A stretch of 53,154 bases of DNA from Chitinophaga pinensis. Its GTDB lineage: Bacteria > Bacteroidota > Bacteroidia > UBA4408. Positions 24,164 through 33,228 of this stretch are shown piece by piece; the stretch's first letter is position 1, and each line of letters starts with the position of its first letter. The DNA lies in the NCBI GenBank assembly GCA_945872355.1, contig CAMBZU010000014.1:1-53154 (forward strand), in the 5' to 3' direction. Made by a program: the position numbers and the translations under genes. Below the pieces are notes generated by a model that was not told the DNA's origin, searched no databases, and saw only the letters and a program-made list of their open reading frames with translations.

Positions 24164-25531
24164 CTAAACAGTGCTACTAAACAATTTAGTTTGAGGGGCT
24201 TTACGCATGAGGCGCGCATCAAATGCCATGCAGATATTACGTACAAAAGGAATACCCATGTTTGTTAGCTCTAAGCCATGTTTAGTAAATCTTAATAAAC
24301 CATCAACTTCTGCTTCTTTTAATTTATCTAATGCAATTGGAATGTGTTCACAATAGTCTTCTTTTTTAGACCATTCAGTACTGAAGTTACACATTAAATT
24401 TAAGATGTGTTTTCTAAGGATTAAATCTTCCTTATTGAGTTTATGCCCTTTTAAAAATGGCCACTCATTTTCACCTATTAATGCTTCATACGCTTTTACT
24501 GTTTTTACATTTTGTGCAAAGGCATTCCATGAATCGGAAATGGAAGAAACGCCTAAGCCTATCATTAATTTGGTATGTGCTGCAGTATATCCCATAAAGT
24601 TGCGATGCAATTTTTTCTCCTGCATGGCTATATAAAGTGCATCGGATGTTAATGCAAAATGATCCATACCAATTTCAATGTAGCCAGCATTTAAAAGCAA
24701 CGCTTTTCCTGTTTCATATAAGCTTCTTTTTACTTCCGCTTTTGGCAAATCATTTTCATCATAACCACGCTGGCTGGGCTTTAACCAAGGAATGTGTGCA
24801 TAACTATAAAAAGCAATTCTTTCGGGTTTTAATTGTATGGTTTTATTAATGGTGTCAACCATGCTCTCCACTGTTTGAAAGGGCAAGCCATAAATTAAAT
24901 CGTAGTTAACAGCGTCAAAACCAACTTGCCTGGCTTTAATGGTTATATCTTGCGTTTGTTCAAAGCTTTGAAAGCGATGTATCGCCTTTTGCACTATTGG
25001 GTTAAAATCTTGAACACCTAAACTAATTCTTGAAAAACCTAGTTCATATAAAACTTCTAAATGCTTGCTTGTAGTATTTGCAGGATGTGCTTCAAAACTC
25101 AATTCAGCATGGGTTGCTATTGTGGCATTTGAAAGTATATTTTCAATAAAATATCGTAAATTTTCGGCGCTAAAAAAAGTGGGTGTTCCACCACCTAAAT
25201 GCAACTCTTTAATGATTGGTTTTTGCGGCAAAAGCGTTAAATACATTTGCCATTCTTTTAATATAAAATTCAAGTGAGGCCGCTCCACTGCATGGTTTTT
25301 AGTAATGTGTTTATTACATCCACAGTAAGTGCATAAACTTTCGCAAAAAGGCAAATGAATGTAGAGGCTAATTCCTTCTTGGTTATTTGTTAAAGCAAAA
25401 GTTTTTTTAACTGCCTTGCGCCAATGTTTTATATCCAAGTTTTCTTGCCAATAGGGCACCGTAGGATAACTGGTGTAACGTGGGCCTGCCACATTATATT
25501 TTTGAACAAGTTTGTTTGTGCGTGTTTCCAA
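24164..25531 (-). CDS. hemN: oxygen-independent coproporphyrinogen III oxidase
   Basis: Radical SAM enzyme of haem synthesis that works without oxygen. Motifs: QKYNVAGPRYTSYPTVPYW, the cluster site HLPFCESLCTYCGCNK, HLGGGTPTFF and YDLIYGLPFQT. The start is set at TTG 25529-25531 (LETRTNKLVQKYN). The ATG at 25549 would give MYFCCT and overlaps an exact -7 box (25539-25546), so the shorter protein and a leaderless mRNA are more likely. Anaerobic haem synthesis fits a denitrifying lifestyle. Confidence 0.93.
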   Translation of the reverse strand: METRTNKLVQKYNVAGPRYTSYPTVPYWQENLDIKHWRKAVKKTFALTNNQEGISLYIHLPFCESLCTYCGCNKHITKNHAVERPHLNFILKEWQMYLTLLPQKPIIKELHLGGGTPTFFSAENLRYFIENILSNATIATHAELSFEAHPANTTSKHLEVLYELGFSRISLGVQDFNPIVQKAIHRFQSFEQTQDITIKARQVGFDAVNYDLIYGLPFQTVESMVDTINKTIQLKPERIAFYSYAHIPWLKPSQRGYDENDLPKAEVKRSLYETGKALLLNAGYIEIGMDHFALTSDALYIAMQEKKLHRNFMGYTAAHTKLMIGLGVSSISDSWNAFAQNVKTVKAYEALIGENEWPFLKGHKLNKEDLILRKHILNLMCNFSTEWSKKEDYCEHIPIALDKLKEAEVDGLLRFTKHGLELTNMGIPFVRNICMAFDARLMRKAPQTKLFSSTV

Positions 25532-25538
25532 TGTGCAA

Positions 25539-25546
25539 CAAAAATA
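25539..25546 (-). promoter_or_regulatory. hemN -7 element (TATTTTTG)
   Basis: Exact TAnnTTTG on the minus strand. The expected start of transcription (25532-25535) is 1-4 bases from the TTG start codon. Confidence 0.55.
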
Positions 25547-25601
25547 CATTGGGCAATTGAGCTAAAAAATGATATTAATCAGCAAATTAAAACTAAATGA
25601 T

Positions 25602-26798
25602 TTAGGCTAAAAATTTAATTGCTTCTAGCACTAATTCATGAGCTACTTCTTGCTTAGTCATTAATGGCAATGCTTTGCTTTTTTTACTTTTAAAAATGAA
25701 TGTTACCTTATTCGTATCAGTCCCAAAACCTGCACCTTTATCATTTAAAGAATTGAGCACTATCATATCAAGATTTTTGCGTTTAAGCTTGTCTTTGGCA
25801 TGTGCTAATTCATTTTGAGTTTCTAAAGCAAATCCAATGAGCAGTTGTTTAGAAGTCTTTTTCGTTCCTAAATCTTGTAAAATATCTGAATTTTTTACCA
25901 ATTCTAAATTTAAAATATCGCCGTTCTTTTTTATTTTTTGTGTGGCTGATTGTGCAGGTCTGTAATCGGCCACTGCTGCAGACATGATAGTAATATCTGC
26001 TCTTTTAAAATGCTGTATACATGCCTTATGCATTTCTAATGCTGATGTTACATCTATTCTATTGATATGCGTTGAGCTACTCAATTGTGATACGCCAGGC
26101 CCGCAAATTAAAACTACCTCGGCACCTTGTGCTGCAAAAGAATGAGCAATTGCTAAGCCCATTTTTCCTGTGGAGTGGTTTCCTATATAGCGCACTGGGT
26201 CTATTGCTTCGTAGGTTGGACCAGCAGTTACCAGCACTTGCTTTCCTTTTAATTTTTTATCCCCATCAAAATAATTGGCAATGTGTTGCATAATGGTTTC
26301 GGGCTCAGCCATGCGGCCAGTACCCGTTAAACCGCTGGCTAATTCACCATTTTCTGCAGGTATAAGATGATTTCCAAAGCTTATTAATTGTTTAATATTT
26401 TGTTTTACCGAAGGATGCTCATGCATGTCTAAATCCATAGCAGGAGCAAATATTACCGGACATTTGGCACTTAAATAAGTAGCCAGTAACAAATTATCGC
26501 AAAGCCCATTGGCCATTTTACCTATGGTATTGGCTGTAGCTGGCGCAATAATGAACAAATCTGTTTGCAGGGCTATATCTACATGATTATTCCAAACACC
26601 ATCTTTGTTACTAAAGGTAGATAAAACAGGATTTTTTGTTAGAACGGAAAGGGTTAAAGGACTTACAAACGCTGCAGCATCAGGAGTTAAGATTACTTGC
26701 ACATGTGCCCCTGCTTTTACCATTAATCGCACTAATGCACAACATTTATAGGCTGCAATGCCACCACTAATACCTAATAAGATGCGTTTGCCTTTCAT
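25602..26798 (-). CDS. coaBC: bifunctional phosphopantothenoylcysteine decarboxylase / phosphopantothenate-cysteine ligase
   Basis: The 398-residue fusion makes 4'-phosphopantetheine for coenzyme A. The CoaC flavin half has GISGGIAAYKCCALVR, an active-site histidine in NNHVDIAL, and APAMDLDMHEHP. The CoaB half begins near residue 185 with VTAGPTYEAIDPVRYIGNHSTGKMG. Third gene of the bamD / omega-like / coaBC unit, a standard Bacteroidota arrangement. Confidence 0.95.
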   Translation of the reverse strand: MKGKRILLGISGGIAAYKCCALVRLMVKAGAHVQVILTPDAAAFVSPLTLSVLTKNPVLSTFSNKDGVWNNHVDIALQTDLFIIAPATANTIGKMANGLCDNLLLATYLSAKCPVIFAPAMDLDMHEHPSVKQNIKQLISFGNHLIPAENGELASGLTGTGRMAEPETIMQHIANYFDGDKKLKGKQVLVTAGPTYEAIDPVRYIGNHSTGKMGLAIAHSFAAQGAEVVLICGPGVSQLSSSTHINRIDVTSALEMHKACIQHFKRADITIMSAAVADYRPAQSATQKIKKNGDILNLELVKNSDILQDLGTKKTSKQLLIGFALETQNELAHAKDKLKRKNLDMIVLNSLNDKGAGFGTDTNKVTFIFKSKKSKALPLMTKQEVAHELVLEAIKFLA

Positions 26799-26816
26799 TG
26801 GATGCTATTAAACAAC

Positions 26817-26852
26817 AATATCCGAAGACATCTATTTGACACTTCGGATATT
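26817..26852. other. 11-bp hairpin between the omega-like gene and coaBC
   Basis: AATATCCGAAG (26817-26827) pairs with CTTCGGATATT (26842-26852) across a 14-base loop. There is no T run, so an RNA-processing or stability role is more likely than termination. Confidence 0.6.
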
Positions 26853-26871
26853 AAAATTCATTAAAATAAAA

Positions 26872-27192
26872 TTACTCTGCCTCTGGTTTACGGTGGTAAA
26901 TTTTATCTTCCATAAACTCCTGTATCGCAATTAATACAGGCTTAGGCAATTTTTCGTAATGTTTAGAAATTTCAATTTGCTCACGATTTTCGAAAATCTC
27001 TTCTAAATTATCAGAAGTAGAAGCAAACTCGCTTAATTTACTTGATAACTCTTCTTTCATTTCTGCTGCAATTTGGTTAGAACGCTTTGCAATAATGGTT
27101 AAAGACTCATACAAATTACCTGTTTTGGCATCAATATCACGCAAATCGCGGGTGATAGTTGTAGTCTCTGCATTCACTTTTTTGTAGTTCAT
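26872..27192 (-). CDS. RNA polymerase omega-like subunit (Bacteroidota type)
   Basis: The 106-residue protein has the omega-like stretch TGNLYESLTIIAKRSNQIAAEMKEEL and lies between bamD and coaBC, where the Bacteroidota RNA-polymerase omega family protein is regularly found. It would bind the beta' subunit and help assembly. It starts 3 bases after bamD. Confidence 0.85.
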   Translation of the reverse strand: MNYKKVNAETTTITRDLRDIDAKTGNLYESLTIIAKRSNQIAAEMKEELSSKLSEFASTSDNLEEIFENREQIEISKHYEKLPKPVLIAIQEFMEDKIYHRKPEAE

Positions 27193-27195
27193 GTT

Positions 27196-28020
27196 TTAAT
27201 TTATTGATGATTGATTTTTACTATTTTTAGACAGGCGCTTTGAGGATTCTAAAATACTCTCCGTTGCGCTAAAATACTTCCCTTTAGGAAATGTATCTAA
27301 ATATTTTTGACAAAGTTCTTGCGTTGTTTTTAATCGCGCAGGCATTTTAGCTTCAATACTATTGATAGCCAATAAATGTGTCGATTTAATTTGTAAATAG
27401 TTAGCTTCTTCACGGTATTTGCTATCAGGAAAATCTTTTAGAAAATTTTGAAAAGCCACAATTGCAGCCTGGTAATTGGTAGTATTGTAATATAATTTGC
27501 TAATATCAAAAGCTTTGTTCTCTAACTTTAAACGCAATTTATCAATAATTTTATTGCAGTCTTGCAAGTGTGCACTCTGCGGATAAAGATTTATAAATAT
27601 TTGCATTTCCTGAATTGCACTTATTGTATTTGATTGATCTAAACTGTAAGGAGGTGAAGTTAAGTAAAAACAATAAGCACTTAAATAAGTAGCTTCTTCA
27701 ACCCATTGGCTTTGAGGATAAGTTCTAGCGAAATCTTTAAAATGATAACTGGCCAATAAATAATCTTCTACAGCATAATTTGTTTGTGCAAAATAGTAAT
27801 GTATTTTTTCTGCTCTGGCAGTTCCTCTCATTACAGTAACCAACTCTTCTAAAAGCGGCAATGCGCGCGCATAATCCTTCTTCTCATAATACGCTATTGC
27901 CTTATTGTACTTTAGCTCATAATCAGAACTTTTAAGCAGTCGCTGATAACTTCCTTTACAGGAAAAAAGCAAGGTGCTCAAAGTAATAACAATAAAAAAG
28001 TAAATGGCCTTTTTAAACAT
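27196..28020 (-). CDS. bamD: outer-membrane assembly lipoprotein BamD
   Basis: The 274-residue protein has a lipoprotein signal (FIVITLSTLLFSC) and TPR-like helical repeats (YNKAIAYYEKKDYARALPLLEEL, YLLASYHFKDFARTYPQSQWVEEA, YQAAIVAFQNFLKDFPDSKYREEA). BamD joins BamA to insert beta-barrel proteins in the outer membrane. It is first in the operon. Confidence 0.92.
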   Translation of the reverse strand: MFKKAIYFFIVITLSTLLFSCKGSYQRLLKSSDYELKYNKAIAYYEKKDYARALPLLEELVTVMRGTARAEKIHYYFAQTNYAVEDYLLASYHFKDFARTYPQSQWVEEATYLSAYCFYLTSPPYSLDQSNTISAIQEMQIFINLYPQSAHLQDCNKIIDKLRLKLENKAFDISKLYYNTTNYQAAIVAFQNFLKDFPDSKYREEANYLQIKSTHLLAINSIEAKMPARLKTTQELCQKYLDTFPKGKYFSATESILESSKRLSKNSKNQSSIN

Positions 28021-28110
28021 AGCCTGCGAAGATACAAAAAATAGGTTTATAAAATGCTAAAAAGGTTTAATAACCTAATCATTTATCTCGAATTAACCAC
28101 TAGAAAGCAC

Positions 28111-28144
28111 CGCCATCGCTCGCATCCTGCGAGTGATCTTACCT
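28111..28144 (-). repeat. REP-like hairpin upstream of the RAYT relic
   Basis: The hairpin CGCTCGCATCCTGCGAGTG (28117-28135) reads on the minus strand as GGTAAGAT followed by the stem. It is the inverted near-copy (one base different) of 28780-28798. Confidence 0.75.
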
Positions 28145-28203
28145 TTAGGCCTCTGGCCTCTATAAAAATTGTATTTGTTTAACTCATATTTTACCTTTAC
28201 CCC

Positions 28204-28739
28204 ATGTCCGAAAACAGAAAAACGTATCCCGATGGCTTGTATTTTGTAACGCTAATTATTGTGGGGTGGATCAATTTATTTGATCGCGATTGCTACAAAC
28301 AAATTATAGTTGAAAATCTAAAGCATTGCTAGGAATAAGAAGGATTAGAAATTTTTGCCTACGTGGTAATGTCAAATCATTTACATATGATTACAAGAAG
28401 GAATAACGAACAAAATTTAACTGAACTTTTAGGAAGATTTAAAAGTGTAAGTTCTAAAAAATTCATCAAAGAAATAAACAATAACCCTCAAGAAAGTAGA
28501 ATAGATTGGTTGTTATATCAGTTTAATTATTTTGCAAATAAAAATAGCCAAAATATAACGAATATCACCTATGGCAATACACCAATCATCCAACGGAGCT
28601 TTTTAGCAATTATGTAATCCTACAAAAAGTGAATTACACCCATGAAAATCCCTTAAGGGCAGGAATTGTAAATGATGCTGCAACATATATTTATAGTAGT
28701 GCCTGTGCAGATAGTCCTTTAAAAATCTGTGAACTTTGA
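28204..28739 (+). pseudogene. RAYT (REP-associated Y1/IS200-like transposase), dead
   Basis: The frame starts MSENRKTYPDGLYFVT, is broken by TAG (28330-28332) and TAA (28336-28338), resumes with VVMSNHLHMITRR (the HUH-like HLH motif) and then shifts frame near 28570 into NHPTELFSNYVILQ and ENPLRAGIVNDAATYIYSSA, ending at TGA 28737-28739. All domains of a small single-strand transposase are recognisable, but no full protein can be made. Two inverted REP-like hairpins flank it. Confidence 0.88.
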
Positions 28740-28771
28740 ATTGATTTTTATAAAGCGGTCAGAGCCCGCAT

Positions 28772-28800
28772 GGTAGGCTCACTCGCGGGATGCGAGCGAG
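28772..28800 (+). repeat. REP-like hairpin downstream of the RAYT relic
   Basis: GGTAG (28772-28776) precedes the hairpin CACTCGCGGGATGCGAGCG (28780-28798). A GTAG-type tetranucleotide next to a short hairpin is the REP layout recognised by RAYT enzymes. Confidence 0.75.
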
Positions 28801-28854
28801 GGCGAAAGAGTGATGATGTTAAAGAGGTAATTGGTTTTAGATGTAAAATAAAAT

Positions 28855-30006
28855 TTAATAAATCATTAGCTTTTGAGCTGTGCTGCCTTTTTTGTCTTGC
28901 ACTGTGATAAAATATAAACCTTTTTCATTTATATCTAATTCTATTCTTTGATGTGTGCAGTTTTCTCTTTTCACCAATTGACCAAGTGCATTTGTAATTG
29001 AAATAATTCTTGACTCAATGGAAGCAAACTCAATCACAAATTGCTGTTGTGAGGGATTAGGAAAAAGCTTGAAATTAGAGGTATTGAGCGCACTTTTTTG
29101 AATTGAAGTAAAAATATTTCCACTCAACCTGTACTTTCTAAAAAAGCGCCATATTTCTTGATTGGCTTGAAAATCCATATTGGTTGTGTTTAAATTAACT
29201 GGAGCTCCTGGCCAAGAATGACCACCACCAATAATTTTATAAAACTCTACCTCAACACCATTGTCACCATTAGGATACACATAATGTTCGGCTGTGCAAT
29301 TATCTGTTGTTACCACATCTGGAATGGCATTAAAAATGGCATTGGTATCGCAATTGTTAATTTGTACCCAATAATTAATTACACTTTCTATAGGTTGAAA
29401 TAAAATATTACCAGCATAAGGAACTGTTCCATCTATAGTACCATGAATTTGCATTACTGGCATAGGATGTTGGGAATTACAAGCAGCCAAATAGCTTGTT
29501 GCTATTGACCCAGTAACCGAAGCAACAGCAGCAATTCTTTCACTTAACTGGCAAGCCAATTCATAACTCATAAAGCCCCCATTGCTCATGCCTGTGCTAT
29601 AAATGGCAGTGGTATCAATGTTATAAACTTGCTTTAAACTATCAATTAAATTAGCAATAAATCCAACATCGTTTGTGGTAGAATTTCCAAAGGTATTCCA
29701 AGCTAATGTTCCAAAATTATCAGGGGTTCCGTTTGGATGAACTAAAATGAAATTTGCTGTATCTGCAATGGCTCTAAAATCGCCATATTGCTCTTGCTCA
29801 ATAAAATTTGAACCATAGCCATGAAAGTTAAAAACCAAAGAAACGGGCACAGAGCCATCGTACAAAGCAGGTACATATATTTTATAATCTCTAATTAACC
29901 CATCGCTTACAATAGTGCCAAAAAGTGAGGTTTGTGCTTTTACTACGCTCGAAATATTAACTAAAAAAAAGAAAGTAAGAACTTGAATAATTTTAATTTT
30001 CATCAT
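28855..30006 (-). CDS. secreted PHB-depolymerase-family esterase with T9SS sorting domain
   Basis: The 383-residue exported alpha/beta hydrolase has a signal peptide (IIQVLTFFFLVNISSVVKAQ), the nucleophile elbow STGMSNGGFMSY and the catalytic histidine region GGGHSWPG. The LpqC/PHB-depolymerase core ends near residue 300 and is followed by a T9SS type A domain (FKLFPNPSQQQFVIEF ... TAQKLMIY). It probably hydrolyses polyesters or feruloyl/acetyl esters outside the cell; the substrate is not known. The -7 box TACCTTTG (30022-30029) gives a leader of about 9 bases. Confidence 0.88.
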   Translation of the reverse strand: MMKIKIIQVLTFFFLVNISSVVKAQTSLFGTIVSDGLIRDYKIYVPALYDGSVPVSLVFNFHGYGSNFIEQEQYGDFRAIADTANFILVHPNGTPDNFGTLAWNTFGNSTTNDVGFIANLIDSLKQVYNIDTTAIYSTGMSNGGFMSYELACQLSERIAAVASVTGSIATSYLAACNSQHPMPVMQIHGTIDGTVPYAGNILFQPIESVINYWVQINNCDTNAIFNAIPDVVTTDNCTAEHYVYPNGDNGVEVEFYKIIGGGHSWPGAPVNLNTTNMDFQANQEIWRFFRKYRLSGNIFTSIQKSALNTSNFKLFPNPSQQQFVIEFASIESRIISITNALGQLVKRENCTHQRIELDINEKGLYFITVQDKKGSTAQKLMIY

Positions 30007-30021
30007 TTAAAGTTTTGCAAA

Positions 30022-30029
30022 CAAAGGTA
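30022..30029 (-). promoter_or_regulatory. esterase gene -7 element (TACCTTTG)
   Basis: Exact TAnnTTTG on the minus strand, about 16 bases before the start codon. No clear -33 element. Confidence 0.5.
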
Positions 30030-30104
30030 ATTGTAATTATTAAACAAGATAACGCATCAGTATTGATTCCTTTTGAAAAAAAGCTTCTAAGATTATCGTG
30101 ATTA

Positions 30105-30764
30105 CTAATTATGATGAATAATCAGTTTTTCCGATTGTAGAATATTCCCTTTATTATCTATTAGCTGTAGGGTATAATTGCCATTTGAAATTTGAGCTAC
30201 ATTAAGTTTAATTATTTTTTCTGCTCCTGCATTTTGACTTAAAACAATATTGCCTTTTGAACTAATTAAAGTAACTTCACAGGCATTAAAAATCTTATTT
30301 AAATCAATGTTAACTGTGTTACTTACTGGGTTTGGATAAATATTAAATGCTTGTTTATTTCCATTTGATGTAACACCCGAAAAAACACTTACCGAAAAAT
30401 TATTATTTAATGAAGAATCCACACTAATATACGGCCCACAACCAGTTGCCATCAAATTTACTAGATTGTAACTTCCGGCTGCTAATGTACCTATTACAAT
30501 TGTATCTGTTCTACTGCAAATGGTAGCCAACAGTCCTTCACAGTAATAAGTATTTAATTGAATAGTGTTGCCATTTACAGAACTTGATGCATTGTCTAAA
30601 TTACATGGCGAACTGCCCAACATTACCTCAGCCACAGCTTTTATTTGATCAGCATCGGTTGGGTTGGTCGGAATCATCTGAATAGCTGTAATTTGTCCAA
30701 ACTGTGCGAATAGACTGCCACTCATTAAACATAATAACACTAGTAAATTTATTTCTTTTTTCAT
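30105..30764 (-). CDS. small T9SS-sorted exported protein, paralogue 1
   Basis: The 219-residue protein has a signal peptide (INLLVLLCLMSGSLFAQ), a central beta domain of about 120 residues with cysteines in pairs, and a T9SS type A domain (FNIYPNPVSNTVNIDL ... ILQSEKLIIHHN). The N-terminal half is clearly related to the next gene (FGQITAIQMIPTNPTDADQI versus YGQINSVVLFPANPTNTDTI). The function is unknown. Confidence 0.8.
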   Translation of the reverse strand: MKKEINLLVLLCLMSGSLFAQFGQITAIQMIPTNPTDADQIKAVAEVMLGSSPCNLDNASSSVNGNTIQLNTYYCEGLLATICSRTDTIVIGTLAAGSYNLVNLMATGCGPYISVDSSLNNNFSVSVFSGVTSNGNKQAFNIYPNPVSNTVNIDLNKIFNACEVTLISSKGNIVLSQNAGAEKIIKLNVAQISNGNYTLQLIDNKGNILQSEKLIIHHN

Positions 30765-30864
30765 GGTTTTAAATTTATTTGAATATTAAATTCAATCTTA
30801 ATGATTTAATAATTTATTGATGATATTTTTCTTAATTTTATTAATGGATAAAATAAATTTTAAT

Positions 30865-31521
30865 TTAATAATTTACACATTTAAAAGTGCTGTTGAGGCT
30901 TTTTTTATCCGTTATTTTAATAAAATAAATGCCTTTAACTTCAGGTAAATTAATTTTTTGATTGCCTGCTAAATTATTCAATTTAAAAGCCAGCAAGCCC
31001 ATATTATTATAACAAGATATGCTGTATGAGCTGGTATCATTAGCTTTTACATTAACTTCTGAATTGTGGGTTGGGTTTGGAAAAAGGAAGTAATTTCCGC
31101 TGGCTTCGCTTACATTAAAGCTTGTTAATAATCCTATTGTAAGTGTATCAATTGAAACAGTATTGATTGTAACACTTGGCATCTGGCAATTGTTTGGTTT
31201 AACTGCAAGTGAAAAATCTACAATATAATTTCCCACTCCAAAAACACCTAAATTAAAAGTATCAATGGCTGTACAATTAGAAAGTACATTACTTAAACAA
31301 TAATTGGTGTATAGATGTAAACTACCTCCATTTAGTATATTATAATTGTTATTTAAAATACAATTATCATATCCAAAACTAATATCCGCAACAGCATAAA
31401 TTGTATCTGTATTGGTAGGGTTTGCTGGAAATAAAACAACTGAATTAATTTGTCCATACTGCGCAAAAAGACTATGGCTCAATAAACAAATTAGTATTAT
31501 TAACCTTAGACCTTTTTTCAT
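30865..31521 (-). CDS. small T9SS-sorted exported protein, paralogue 2
   Basis: The 218-residue protein has a signal peptide (LRLIILICLLSHSLFAQ), the shared QINSVVLFPANPTNTDTIYAVADI domain with four or more cysteines, and a T9SS domain (YFLFPNPTHNSEVNVKAND ... FKCVNY). Tandem duplicate of the neighbour, well diverged. It starts 12 bases after the DUF151 gene stop and may share its transcript. Confidence 0.8.
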   Translation of the reverse strand: MKKGLRLIILICLLSHSLFAQYGQINSVVLFPANPTNTDTIYAVADISFGYDNCILNNNYNILNGGSLHLYTNYCLSNVLSNCTAIDTFNLGVFGVGNYIVDFSLAVKPNNCQMPSVTINTVSIDTLTIGLLTSFNVSEASGNYFLFPNPTHNSEVNVKANDTSSYSISCYNNMGLLAFKLNNLAGNQKINLPEVKGIYFIKITDKKSLNSTFKCVNY

Positions 31522-31533
31522 TTGCGTTTGTTT

Positions 31534-32136
31534 TTACTGCCTTTCGTTTAACTCATCTCTTATGCGCGAAGCTTTTTCGTAATCCTCTTCTTCAAGTGCA
31601 GTTTGTAAAAGCATTTGCAAGTCTTCGGTATTGATATGGCTAAAATCGTTTAAGCCTAGTAAATCGTTTTTATTTTCTTCAACTTCCAAGGAAGCATCTC
31701 CAATATTTTCTAATTTATTATTGTCATCATCTAATACCACACCATAGGTAGAAAGTATAGACTCGTAAGTATAAATAGGGCAATCAAATCGCAGTGCCAT
31801 AGCAATACCATCAGAAGTGCGGGCATCTATCTCGGTAGTTTGTTGCACATTATTGGCTACTAACTTTGCATAAAAAATACCTTCCACAATTTTATAAATA
31901 ATAACCTCTGTAATCACAATATTAAAACTCTCAGCAAAAGTTTTCATTAAATCGTGGGTGAGTGGCCTGCTGGGCTTCATATTTTCAATCTGAATAGCTA
32001 TGGCTTGCGCTTCGTATCCACCAATTATCACCGGAAGTCTTCTTTTACCATTTGCCTCCCCTAACACCAATGCGTATGCACCGCTCTGGGTTTGGCTGTA
32101 TGATAAAGCTATAATTTCTAATTTTATTTTTTTCAC
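31534..32136 (-). CDS. DUF151 bifunctional nuclease-family protein with UVR motif
   Basis: The 200-residue protein has the DUF151 core (LGEANGKRRLPVIIGGYEAQAIAIQ, RPLTHDLMKTFAESF, ARTSDGIAMALRFDCPIY). Its C-terminal UvrB/UvrC-like helix pair (LQMLLQTALEEEDYEKASRIRDELNE) is the usual Bacteroidota fusion. Plant and bacterial relatives show DNase/RNase activity. The start is GTG at 32134-32136, the only good one. Confidence 0.9.
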   Translation of the reverse strand: MKKIKLEIIALSYSQTQSGAYALVLGEANGKRRLPVIIGGYEAQAIAIQIENMKPSRPLTHDLMKTFAESFNIVITEVIIYKIVEGIFYAKLVANNVQQTTEIDARTSDGIAMALRFDCPIYTYESILSTYGVVLDDDNNKLENIGDASLEVEENKNDLLGLNDFSHINTEDLQMLLQTALEEEDYEKASRIRDELNERQ

Positions 32137-32159
32137 AAATTTGGAGAATACCTTAAACT

Positions 32160-32201
32160 AAAAAAAATCCAACCTTAATACATTAGCATTTTAGGTTGGA
32201 T
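32160..32201 (-). terminator. intrinsic terminator after etfA
   Basis: On the minus strand, ATCCAACCT (32201-32193) pairs with AGGTTGGAT (32175-32167), and a run of T's follows. It separates the etf operon from the DUF151 gene. Confidence 0.85.
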
Positions 32202-32223
32202 AAAATTAAATAAAAAAAATTAA

Positions 32224-33201
32224 TTAATTCTGAGATGCTTTAAATTTTTTAACGGCTTCAATCAATTTTGGAACAACCTCAAAAGCATCACCAACAATAC
32301 CATAATCAGCTGCTTTAAAGAAAGGAGCTTCTGGGTCTTTGTTAATAACTACAATTGTTTTGCTCCCATTTACGCCAGCCAAATGCTGAATGGCACCTGA
32401 AATACCCACAGCAATATATAAATTCGGACGAATAGCAATGCCTGTTTGACCTACATGCTCATGATGTGGTCTCCAGCCAATATCTGAAACCGGGCGAGAA
32501 CAAGCTGTAGCTGCACCTAATTGCTTTGCTAAATCTTCTATCATACCCCAATTTTCAGGTCCTTTCATGCCTCTTCCAGCAGAAACAACCAATTCGGCTT
32601 CTGGCAATGATAATTCATTTGATTCGCGTTTTACTTCTTTTACTTTTATTCTAGATACCAATAAATCGGCTGGTACATCAAAACTGGCTGCTGCAACAGC
32701 TGCGCCATCAGTTGTTACCTGAAAAGAATTAGGCAATAAACTAATCACTTTTTTTGCACTATTAACTTGGTAGGTGGCTACTGCCTTTCCTGAGAATACA
32801 TTTTTATTTACAGAAAATGAACCACCATCTATATTTGGATAATCTACTGCACCTGGCACAAAACCGGCTTTCATGCGCGCTGCTAATCTTGGAGCTACAG
32901 CCTTTGCTGTTAAATCGTTCGAAAATATTACCATTTGCGCACCTTCTGTGTCAGCCACATGGTTTAATATACGCGTTAATACCTGCGAATCGCTAGTATT
33001 TATGGCGCTATTGTTTATATGCAATACTTTGCTAGCTCCAGCTTTTCCTAAATCATCTAATGAGGTTTCACCTGCATTTATAATAATTGCTGTTGCCGAT
33101 GTGCCTGTTTTTGATGCAATGTGAGCAGCATAGTTTACTGCTTCTAACGATGCTTTTTTAATTTTTCCTTTTGAAACTTCGGTATATACTAATATGGACA
33201 T
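32224..33201 (-). CDS. etfA: electron transfer flavoprotein alpha subunit
   Basis: The 325-residue protein has the FAD-binding C-terminal domain: VVSAGRGMKGPENWGMIEDLAKQLGAATACSRPVSD, GQTGIAIRPNLYIAVGISGAIQHLAG and INKDPEAPFFKAADYGIVGD. It pairs with EtfB to carry electrons from acyl-CoA dehydrogenases to the quinone pool. It follows etfB by 27 bases on the same strand. Confidence 0.96.
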   Translation of the reverse strand: MSILVYTEVSKGKIKKASLEAVNYAAHIASKTGTSATAIIINAGETSLDDLGKAGASKVLHINNSAINTSDSQVLTRILNHVADTEGAQMVIFSNDLTAKAVAPRLAARMKAGFVPGAVDYPNIDGGSFSVNKNVFSGKAVATYQVNSAKKVISLLPNSFQVTTDGAAVAAASFDVPADLLVSRIKVKEVKRESNELSLPEAELVVSAGRGMKGPENWGMIEDLAKQLGAATACSRPVSDIGWRPHHEHVGQTGIAIRPNLYIAVGISGAIQHLAGVNGSKTIVVINKDPEAPFFKAADYGIVGDAFEVVPKLIEAVKKFKASQN

Positions 33202-33228
33202 TTTTTCTGAATATTACAGGTTTAAAAA

